A stretch of 33,158 nucleotides of DNA from Hippea sp. Its GTDB lineage: Bacteria > Campylobacterota_A > Desulfurellia > Desulfurellales > Hippeaceae. The stretch lies in contig WFQR01000169.1 in the NCBI GenBank assembly GCA_015486955.1, forward strand, positions 1-33,158. The letters run 5' to 3'. Below the pieces are notes generated by a model, which had not been told where the DNA came from, ran no database searches, and saw only the letters and a program-made list of their open reading frames with translations. Below, piece by piece: positions 17,297 to 24,884 of the stretch (positions are counted from its first letter, which is position 1; every line of letters begins with the position of its first letter). Position numbers and translations under genes: made by a program.

Positions 17297-19180
17297 CTAA
17301 AGTTTTATTGTTCTTATTTCTGAGCTTCTCTCCTCAATGAAGGGTTTTAGCTTCTTAAACCTATCCCCATCGTAAATTCTGTGATCAAGCACATAAAACT
17401 CGCCTTTGTCCTCTGGCGTCCTCAACAGCCTTCCCATCCACTGCCTAAAATTGATGATCATTTCCCCCTCATAAAGGGAGTAGTTTTTACTGTTGAGCCA
17501 CTTGAGTGTGATAACAGGAAACGGCAGCCTTGCTATGTAGAGCTTTTCAAGTTTTTTGCCAGGCAGGTCAACGCCTATGCCGTAATGCCTTACGGCGATG
17601 AGCAGCTTTACGTGCATTTTCTCAAAAATTTTTAAAACGCTTCTCATGGTTTTGTCTGGTGCAGAAACTATCATCTTCTCTTTGTCAATGTGTCTTAAGA
17701 GGGCATTGTATATCATATCAGCCTGTAGGTAACTGCCAGTCAACACAAGCGATTTCTTATCGTCAAAAGTTTTAGCCACTATATCCGCTATGTAATTTGC
17801 CCACTCTTCCAGTTTTGCTTTGTCCTCTTCAGTCATATCGTAAACGCTTCCCGTTTTGGGTGGTTGAGGTATTTTGTCTTCGGGTAAATCTTTAGGTGGT
17901 AAATAGGTAATTTGGTTTTTGTCCCATAGATAGGATACAGGATAAAGGAATACGCCCATATTTTTGGGGATAGAAAGGGTCAGCTTTGCGGATTCTTCCT
18001 GCTTGTTTCTGTTCACGTAAACCGTTGCGGACATGCCGATAATTTTGGGCTTCACTTTCCAGAAGTTCACTTGCAGTTGTTTTTTTGCATCCACCCTTGA
18101 AAACTCAATCGACGGATAGCCTTTACTCGGTGAGTATTTTAAATAACCTAAATTGCCTGTTCCTTTTGTAACGCTCATCAATTCCTCTATCTCCTGAACA
18201 AGGGCGTAGAAGTATGGGACTTTAATGTTCTCTTGAAAAACCTTATTCAAAGCATTTTTTAGAGGATTTAGTAGGGCTCTGGTGGTGAATTGCTCTTTGT
18301 TTATGGTTTCCCTCAAATCTCTGACAAACCGCTTATACTCATCGCTATCATACTTAAAGTATGCACCAATCCTTTCTTTTCTTGAGTGTGTCTTCGTGAA
18401 AGTGAACATCTTTGTGGATAAACTGGTGAGGATTTGAGTTAGCTTTTTTGATATATGCCCATTTGCATGATCCAAAAAGTTCGATATTAACCATGCTAAC
18501 CTAAAAGGTGAAAAAGAGCGTGTAAACAGCGTGTCAGATACCAGCGGTATGGTGTGCACCTCGTCAAGGATAATGTGATACTTGTCTATGTTTTCCTTAA
18601 AGGAAGCCGACGAAGTGTTTTTGAAGAGAAAATTGGATAGAAGGTAAAAATGGTTGGTCACGGCAATGTCGTAGTCATCAAAAGTCCCAGCCTGCTTTAT
18701 TCGTTCATCAGCCTTAATAAGCTCCCTTAAGGGTTTTTCCATATCTGGGTCTTTTAAGGTCTCTTCTATAAATGTATCCACAAGCCACCATACTCGCCCC
18801 TCAAGAGTGTCTTTGTTCTTTTCCATCTCCTCTATGTATGCATTGATGCCATCGCAGAATTGAGATAAGCTGTCTTTGTTTTCCTTTAATTTGTTGATGT
18901 CTATGTAGTTATCCTTACCAAAAACAACCCCTACCTTTGCATTAGGGATCAGCTTTTTTAAGGTGCTCTCAAGCTCATAAGCAAGTTTATTGGTGCTTGT
19001 GGAAACAATAACTCTGTTTCCGTCAAGCAGGTTTTTAGCTAACTTGCCTATTACGTATGATTTCCCAAAACCTGTAGGGGCTTCCAAGAGAATGGGATGG
19101 TCGTTTTTGCTGTAGGCGTCTAACAGTATTCTAACCACAGAGTTTTGGACTCTTTCCCTTTCTTCAATTGAGTACCCCAT
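17297..19180 (-). CDS. dinG: DinG-family SF2 helicase (Csf4-like, CasDinG)
   Basis: Walker A ILLEAPTGFGKSYVIGKLAKNLL; VTNHFYLLSNFL; DEVH box ILDEVHTIP; motif VI NFRQWMGRLLRTPEDKGEFYVLDHRIY; SD AAGGAGGTGTTTT ATG. Confidence 0.88.
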   Translation of the reverse strand: MGYSIEERERVQNSVVRILLDAYSKNDHPILLEAPTGFGKSYVIGKLAKNLLDGNRVIVSTSTNKLAYELESTLKKLIPNAKVGVVFGKDNYIDINKLKENKDSLSQFCDGINAYIEEMEKNKDTLEGRVWWLVDTFIEETLKDPDMEKPLRELIKADERIKQAGTFDDYDIAVTNHFYLLSNFLFKNTSSASFKENIDKYHIILDEVHTIPLVSDTLFTRSFSPFRLAWLISNFLDHANGHISKKLTQILTSLSTKMFTFTKTHSRKERIGAYFKYDSDEYKRFVRDLRETINKEQFTTRALLNPLKNALNKVFQENIKVPYFYALVQEIEELMSVTKGTGNLGYLKYSPSKGYPSIEFSRVDAKKQLQVNFWKVKPKIIGMSATVYVNRNKQEESAKLTLSIPKNMGVFLYPVSYLWDKNQITYLPPKDLPEDKIPQPPKTGSVYDMTEEDKAKLEEWANYIADIVAKTFDDKKSLVLTGSYLQADMIYNALLRHIDKEKMIVSAPDKTMRSVLKIFEKMHVKLLIAVRHYGIGVDLPGKKLEKLYIARLPFPVITLKWLNSKNYSLYEGEMIINFRQWMGRLLRTPEDKGEFYVLDHRIYDGDRFKKLKPFIEERSSEIRTIKL

Positions 19181-19247
19181 AAAACACCTCCTTACAATTT
19201 GTTCTCACTATCTATACGCACAAGCCCCTTTTTGTTATGGAGTTTTG

Positions 19248-19869
19248 CTTCCAACCTCTTATAGAAGCTTTGGATTTCTAATAACCTACAGGGTATTTCT
19301 AATAACCTACACTTTTAGCCTCTTATAGAAACTTTGAAAACACAGGTGAATTTGAACGAAAGTCTTTATCACTGCTTCTTTTAATCTCTTATAGTAGGTT
19401 TGAAACCAATCTTAGCAACCTCAACCGCCCTCTCCTCAAGGAACTTTTAATCTCTCATAGTAGCTTTAAAACGTTGTTTCCTAAAGGCGTGGAGCTTTTC
19501 TTTTCATGTCAGCACTTTTAATCTCTCATAGCAGTTTAAAAACAAAAAGGAGCTATTTTGGGGTTCAATTTGCAAGTTCTTTTAATCTCTCATAGCAGCT
19601 TTGAAAACAGATTTGTTAAGGGAGGGTAAGCTATGAGTGCAAAACTTTTAATCTCTCATAGTAGTTTTAAAACGTTGGTGTCGATGAACTTGGCTCATCT
19701 TTAATCAGAACTTTTAACCTCACATAGTAGTTTTAAAACTTTTATCTCTGATGTGCTTAGCCGTCGTTTTCGCTTTTAACCTCACATAGTAGCTTTAAAA
19801 CTATGCTGTGATGTTGCTGCCAGTACTGATAAAACAACGTCTTTTAACCTCACATAGTAGCTTTGAAAC
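19248..19869 (-). CRISPR. CRISPR array 3, 10 repeats (leftmost highly degenerate), leader on the right
   Basis: Repeats at 19248 (degenerate), 19312, 19378, 19444, 19515, 19579, 19645, 19711, 19773 and 19841-19869. Confidence 0.96.
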
Positions 19870-20083
19870 CCATTTTACCTATTTCCATAATTGCTTTCAT
19901 TACAACAACTACAGAAACACTCCTTTCAGAAAATCTCTTAAAAATTCTCCAACCTTCAGTCGTGCATAACCACTATACTATCGATCCATCGATCCAACGA
20001 CTAACGACTAACGACTATCTTCCCCTCCAACCACCCCACTATTAACGCCCTAATGGGCTATGTAAAAGATCGTGCCATTGCAG
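19870..20083 (-). promoter_or_regulatory. CRISPR leader of array 3 plus extended flank shared with array 2
   Basis: CCATTTTACCTATTTCCATAATTGCTTTCATTACAACAACTACAGAAAC... and CCACTATACTATCGATCCATCG...ATGGGCTATGTAAAAGATCGTGCC. Confidence 0.85.
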
Positions 20084-20115
20084 GCAAAATCAGTCTAACG
20101 ACTAACGACTATCGA

Positions 20116-20877
20116 CTATCGATCTCTCAGCACCTCTATCATCCTGTCTTGATCACCGTTGTATTCAATCCAGAAGTTGATCACTTCTTTTGTTGTCATT
20201 TTCCTCTGTTTCATAAGTTCCTTAAGCTCTGGCTTGATAATCCTTGCAATCTCATCAATTGTTATAGTTGGCGATTGTTGGGTTTGTTCTGGCTCACGGT
20301 TGTTGCTTCCGCTTTGATTTTCATCCCTGATAACCTCAACACTCACCTGTTCCTCTTTCTCAACGTCAACTTCATCTTGAGTGTAAGGCATACCACCCAA
20401 CTCTTCTGGAAACGCAAGCCTGAAGCCCTGTGCTATGGCGACCTTCTTGATCATAGTAATTGGCTTGGTTCTCCAGATATGGGTGTCCTGTCTATACTCG
20501 TTGAAGTAAACTTCGTGATAGAACGGCTGACTCCAATCTTTTCTCTTAATCTCTATACAGGCTTTCAGAGTGCCGTCTTTCATGCTGCCTTCAGTCCAGA
20601 CTCTCCAGCCGTCGAGCTTCCCAGACCTCTCAGCACGCTTGAGATAAGTCTCATAGCCAACGATGATGGAAGCACCATCGCCACGTGGAATAAGGTAGAT
20701 TTCCCTTTTAAAAGGGTTGAGGTTGAAGGCTTTGCAGATTTCAAGGAAGCGTTTTACATCCTGCTGAGGGATTTTCTGTCCAACGAGGGAGAGATAGTCT
20801 TTCACAATCCTTGTTGCCTCGTCCATTCTGTTGTCCATTTTGTTATCTCTGATTTGAGCAACGTTGTTGCCTGCCAT
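20116..20877 (-). CDS. bet: Phage recombination protein Bet / RecT-Redbeta family ssDNA annealing protein
   Basis: DVKRFLEICKAFNLNPFKREIYLIPRGDGASIIVGYETYLKRAERSGKLDGWRV...KPITMIKKVAIAQGFRLAFPEELGGMPYTQDEV. Confidence 0.92.
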   Translation of the reverse strand: MAGNNVAQIRDNKMDNRMDEATRIVKDYLSLVGQKIPQQDVKRFLEICKAFNLNPFKREIYLIPRGDGASIIVGYETYLKRAERSGKLDGWRVWTEGSMKDGTLKACIEIKRKDWSQPFYHEVYFNEYRQDTHIWRTKPITMIKKVAIAQGFRLAFPEELGGMPYTQDEVDVEKEEQVSVEVIRDENQSGSNNREPEQTQQSPTITIDEIARIIKPELKELMKQRKMTTKEVINFWIEYNGDQDRMIEVLRDR

Positions 20878-20889
20878 GACTGCACCTCC

Positions 20890-21555
20890 TTAGAAAGATC
20901 CATTCACTATCAAATAAGCACCAGCCAAAAACAGAAGCAGAGCTGACAGCAACTCAATCAATCTGAAATTTATGCTCCCAACAAACCTAAACACCGCTTC
21001 GGTGAACATTGAAAACAGGATAAAAGGTAAACCTATACCCAACGAGTAAACAAAGAGCATTACAGTGCCTTTCGTGGTTGAGGTTGTTGCGGCAAGGAGA
21101 AGTATTGATGAAAGGATAGGGCCCACGCAGGGTGTCCAGCCTACAGCAAAGACAATGCCGACAAGGAAGGACTGGATGAGTCCAGATTTTGTTTGCCTAA
21201 TAAGGTTGAGCTTTTTGGTTTTGTTGAGGATGTTGAGGTTGATTAAGTGAGACACCTGCAGGGCAAGGATAACCAGTACAATTCCAGACACTCTTGCAAG
21301 CGTGCTTCTGTATTTGATAAGCAAAGTGCCCACTGTTCCCGTTGCCGTTCCAAGAAGCGTGAAGATGATAGAGAACCCAGCAACAAAAGCCAATGCCCTT
21401 GTTAGCGATCTTTTAATTTCGATATCTCCGTGCCTTAGATCCTGCACACTGTAACCTGTGGTGTAGGATAAATAAGCAGGTATTAAGGGTAGTATGCAGG
21501 GCGATGTAAAGGAAAGTAAACCGCCCGCAAAGGCGGTCAAAAGCTCTTTACACAT
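20890..21555 (-). CDS. CcdA/DsbD-type cytochrome c biogenesis transmembrane protein
   Basis: AFAGGLLSFTSPCILPLIPAYLSYTTGYS...GIVFAVGWTPCVGPILSSIL; two Cys-Pro-type motifs within TM segments. Confidence 0.9.
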   Translation of the reverse strand: MCKELLTAFAGGLLSFTSPCILPLIPAYLSYTTGYSVQDLRHGDIEIKRSLTRALAFVAGFSIIFTLLGTATGTVGTLLIKYRSTLARVSGIVLVILALQVSHLINLNILNKTKKLNLIRQTKSGLIQSFLVGIVFAVGWTPCVGPILSSILLLAATTSTTKGTVMLFVYSLGIGLPFILFSMFTEAVFRFVGSINFRLIELLSALLLFLAGAYLIVNGSF

Positions 21556-21567
21556 AGCAGACCTTCC

Positions 21568-21972
21568 TTAGAATGGTATATCACCTTCCTCGTTTACTTC
21601 GGGAGGAGGCTCAACAGTGTTGTCGTTACTGCTTTCTTTGTATCCAGTGAGGAATTTCACTGTGTCTACTAAAAGTTCGTGTTTGCTTCTTTTGTTTCCA
21701 TTGGCATCTTCCCAAGATCTGTACCTTAACCTACCTTTCATGAGAACCATCCTTCCTTTTTTTAAGTAGTCATTCATCGCCTCAGCGAGTCTGCCGTACA
21801 AGACTACGTCAATGAACATAGTTTCCATTTTTGTTGAGCCGTCATCATTTTTCCCAGCAGGAGTGTTTACAGCAATGGCAGTAGTACCCACAGCCACCCC
21901 TGCTGGTGTGTACCTGATCTCAATGTCCCTTGTGAGATTTCCAACCAACACCACCAAGTTAAAGCCACTCAT
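21568..21972 (-). CDS. ssb: Single-stranded DNA-binding protein
   Basis: MSGFNLVVLVGNLTRDIEIRYTPAGVAVGTTAIAVN...DVVLYGRLAEAMNDYLKKGRMVLMKGRLRYRSWED; acidic tail ending EEGDIPF. Confidence 0.95.
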   Translation of the reverse strand: MSGFNLVVLVGNLTRDIEIRYTPAGVAVGTTAIAVNTPAGKNDDGSTKMETMFIDVVLYGRLAEAMNDYLKKGRMVLMKGRLRYRSWEDANGNKRSKHELLVDTVKFLTGYKESSNDNTVEPPPEVNEEGDIPF

Positions 21973-21992
21973 ACGAACCTCCTTTAAAAAGT

Positions 21993-22071
21993 CTCTCTAT
22001 ATATATAGAGTCACTTTTTAACAAAATTGCCGATTTTCCCCATTTGTATGCGGGGTTAGAGAAGTATGTAG
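21993..22071 (-). promoter_or_regulatory. Shared upstream module, copy B (upstream of ssb)
   Basis: CTATATATATAGAG / TTTTTAACAAAATTGCCGATTTT / TTTGTATGCGGGGTTAGAGAAGTATGTA; near copy of 10374-10446. Confidence 0.6.
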
Positions 22072-22140
22072 CATTTTTTCTCTTGACTTTTCCTCAAAAA
22101 TTACTAAGAATATAAGTAGCTTGATGCTTTTGTAACTATC

Positions 22141-22186
22141 TCACCCGTAAGGGTGATCCCCAAATGGGGATGAGCGGGGAAACCGC
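22141..22186. other. Three consecutive hairpins in intergenic region
   Basis: TCACCC-GTAA-GGGTGA (22141-22156), ATCCCC-AAAT-GGGGAT (22156-22171), GCGG-GGAAAA-CCGC (22174-22186). Confidence 0.6.
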
Positions 22187-22289
22187 ATTTATATCTATTT
22201 AAAATCTAAATCTATAAAATAATAATTTAATTAAATTTCATATTCTATATTCTAAAATAAAAAACCTAAAAATAATAAGGGGGTGCTGT

Positions 22290-22640
22290 ATGTCGTTATT
22301 ATGTAGAAATGTTTTGGTATTACCAAAGGAACTCAAAAAATGGGCAGAAGGAGTGGTTTATCATGGGTTGCAAGGTATTCCTATTGGGGAAGTATTTATT
22401 TCCGAAGAAGATAGAATAAAACTGTGGTTTAAATCTTATCGTCTGATTCCTGATGAGTTCCTCGCAAAATTATCTCTCTACTCAAAAAACCCTGTTGTTC
22501 ATCGTGCTGTCGTTGATATTGGGTATTATTTAGTTAGAATTTACAGGAATGGCATGAAAGTGTTTGAGAAGGAAAAAGACTTCTTTTTTTATTCCCCTAT
22601 TCTTATTCCACGTTTATGGGCCTACAGTAACAACCCCTAA
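22290..22640 (+). CDS. Hypothetical protein, 116 aa
   Basis: SD-like AAGGGGGTG before ATG; no family recognised. Confidence 0.5.
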   Translation: MSLLCRNVLVLPKELKKWAEGVVYHGLQGIPIGEVFISEEDRIKLWFKSYRLIPDEFLAKLSLYSKNPVVHRAVVDIGYYLVRIYRNGMKVFEKEKDFFFYSPILIPRLWAYSNNP

Positions 22641-22693
22641 GAGGGTCTGGAAAAATTTAACGGTTTAAGTCTATTTATATAGGAGGTTTTGAA

Positions 22694-23290
22694 ATGAATG
22701 AAGTGTGTAGAAAAATTTACGAAATAGTAAAAAACAACGATTTTCATCTTAGAAACTTGCAATATAGTTCAGAAAATTACTGGCTATTTAGTTATGGTGG
22801 GTCCGATAACCTACATATTTTCAAGTTAAAAGACAATAGGATTATTGGAATTTTAGAAGAATACGCCAATCCAGTTGGAGCTGATGAACGAATTCTTAAT
22901 ATTGCAAAAAACGAGAACTTTCGTAAATTTTTTGATTTATTTTATAAAGAGAATGATTATTTACCAGAAGATGTTAGGGATATACTCGAGGCCATTCTTA
23001 ATGACGAATACTATCTCTTCACTGAAGAGAGTGAAAAAGAAAAAAATATCTGGATTTATGAAACCTATCAAAATTACAAAGAAAAAATTATCGGTAGTGT
23101 TTTATATAACGATCTCTCTGAAATTGAAATAACAACCGATGTAATTGAAGACTTGACCGAAGAAGCTGCGGAGAAGGTAGTTGACATTCTCAATGATAAT
23201 GATTTGTTCCCGCTATTTATAACAAGAGATAATGTTCTTAAACTTCTTGCTGAGGAAATCAAGAATGACCTAAAAGCAGCTCTAACTTGA
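22694..23290 (+). CDS. Hypothetical protein, 198 aa
   Basis: SD AGGAGGTTTTGAA ATG; coding-like composition; followed by a terminator. Confidence 0.6.
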   Translation: MNEVCRKIYEIVKNNDFHLRNLQYSSENYWLFSYGGSDNLHIFKLKDNRIIGILEEYANPVGADERILNIAKNENFRKFFDLFYKENDYLPEDVRDILEAILNDEYYLFTEESEKEKNIWIYETYQNYKEKIIGSVLYNDLSEIEITTDVIEDLTEEAAEKVVDILNDNDLFPLFITRDNVLKLLAEEIKNDLKAALT

Positions 23291-23312
23291 GGGCTTTCGC
23301 CCTCTCTTTTCT
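23289..23312 (+). terminator. Rho-independent terminator
   Basis: GAGGGC-TTTC-GCCCTC followed by TCTTTTCTTT. Confidence 0.75.
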
Positions 23313-23375
23313 TTAATTTAAAATTCAAAATTCAAAAATAATTTACAAAAATATTTATCTTAAAGGAGGCTAAAA

Positions 23376-24233
23376 ATGTCAGTGTACGATATTATTCTGG
23401 ATAAGATTTTAAAAGCTATGGATAAGGGTATTGTGCCTTGGAAGTCCCCCTATACTGCAAGGGGGCATAGGAACATTGACGGGCGTTATTATCATGGCAT
23501 TAATGTCTTTTCGTTAAATATTGCCTGTTGGATTTATAATTACAAGACGCCGATATGGTTAACTTGGAAGCAGATCTATCAAAGGGGTTGGCATCTTAAA
23601 AAGGGTGCAAAGGGCGTCAGAATTATATTTTTTAAGGAAGTGGAAAAGGAAATTATAGATGAAAATGGAAATATTGAAACTGAATTGATCCCTGTTCCTC
23701 GATATTATCATGTTTTTAATTTAGAATGTCTCAAGGAGTATGATTCAATAAAATCCCAGTTTGAGAATGAGCCTGTACCGCCTATGGATAACCTATTGAA
23801 CAATTACATTAAAAACTCAGGTGTAAGTCTAATACATGCTTCTTATGGGGTGTCTTTCTATGAGCCAAAAAGGGATAGAATAGTCATGGCACCCGTGAAA
23901 AAGTCTATGTATTATCAAGTTTTATCACATGAGATAGTGCATAGTACTGGGCATAAAAGTCGCCTGAATAGATTAGATGATTCTTTCTTTGAAAGCAAAC
24001 AAAAATACTCATTTGAGGAATTAATAGCTGAGATAGGGAGTGCTTTTCTGCTTGTAAAAACAGGTAAAACAATCGATTATGAAAATACTGCCTCTTATTT
24101 GGCTGGTTGGGCTGAGTGGCTCAAAGGGCAGAAAAAAACTGCTCTCTTTAGGGCCGCTAAAAAGGCCCAAGAGGCAGTAGAGTATGTGGAAAAGGTTGCT
24201 TTTTCTAAAGGCAAAAATAAGAAAATAGCTTAA
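23376..24233 (+). CDS. ArdC-like antirestriction protein (ssDNA-binding N-terminal domain plus zincin metallopeptidase)
   Basis: IVPWKSPYTARGHRNIDGRYYHGINVFSL...TWKQIYQRGWHLKKGAKGVRIIFFK; HEIVHSTGHKSRLNR (HExxH). Confidence 0.9.
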   Translation: MSVYDIILDKILKAMDKGIVPWKSPYTARGHRNIDGRYYHGINVFSLNIACWIYNYKTPIWLTWKQIYQRGWHLKKGAKGVRIIFFKEVEKEIIDENGNIETELIPVPRYYHVFNLECLKEYDSIKSQFENEPVPPMDNLLNNYIKNSGVSLIHASYGVSFYEPKRDRIVMAPVKKSMYYQVLSHEIVHSTGHKSRLNRLDDSFFESKQKYSFEELIAEIGSAFLLVKTGKTIDYENTASYLAGWAEWLKGQKKTALFRAAKKAQEAVEYVEKVAFSKGKNKKIA

Positions 24234-24289
24234 ATTATTTCTAAAAAAACTCATAACCCAATAACCCAAATAAAAAAAGGAGGTTTAAG

Positions 24290-24721
24290 ATGATAGAAGT
24301 GAGAGATATTTTGGGAAGTACAGGAGTAGAAAAAAGAAGAAGGTATCAGGGAGAAACAACTAAACTGAGGAAGAGAATAGTAGGCGAGGAGAATGTTGTG
24401 ACATTTAAGTACTATCATCGTTTGAGGAAGGTTTTTACTGTGGACGCTGAGATTAAGAGTAAAGGGTATAAATACAAATGGGAGTGGGCTGACACACTGA
24501 AAGGAGATGTGAAGGAAATAGAGAAGCAATTGAAATCTACACCTTTGCCAGTTACGATAAAGAAAACGGTCCTTCATGTAATTAGAAAGCATGATTGGAA
24601 TTCTGTGAAAAAACAAGGCTGGTTGTATGATCCCACGTATGGAGTGTTTACATATGAGATTGAAACACCAATCGTGCATGTTCTTATAAGAGAGGGTGCT
24701 AATTTTTACAGTGCCGGGTAG
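24290..24721 (+). CDS. Hypothetical protein, 143 aa
   Basis: SD AAAGGAGGTTTAAG ATG; co-directional with ArdC; followed by a terminator. Confidence 0.6.
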   Translation: MIEVRDILGSTGVEKRRRYQGETTKLRKRIVGEENVVTFKYYHRLRKVFTVDAEIKSKGYKYKWEWADTLKGDVKEIEKQLKSTPLPVTIKKTVLHVIRKHDWNSVKKQGWLYDPTYGVFTYEIETPIVHVLIREGANFYSAG

Positions 24722-24745
24722 AGGGCTTCTGCCCTCTCTTTTCTT
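24721..24745 (+). terminator. Rho-independent terminator, near-identical to 23289-23312
   Basis: GAGGGC-TTCT-GCCCTC TCTTTTCTT. Confidence 0.75.
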
Positions 24746-24884
24746 GTGGTGTCAGTTCTGACACTACTGGAGAAGAGAGGCTTGCCAATAGGCATCAACT
24801 GGTATACAATTCTTCCCAGAGCAAAAACCAAACTATGTTGTTTGGGAAATTTGCTAACTTTTTCCCTATATATTAAGGGAAAAA

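Noticed and set aside
20053-20946. 297-aa plus-strand ORF
   Set aside because: Antisense to a clear Bet/RecT gene and its intergenic flank; composition not protein-like for this replicon.
22141-22190. Hammerhead ribozyme (GATGAG...GGAAAC)
   Set aside because: The CUGAUGA core and stem III/cleavage-site arrangement are absent.
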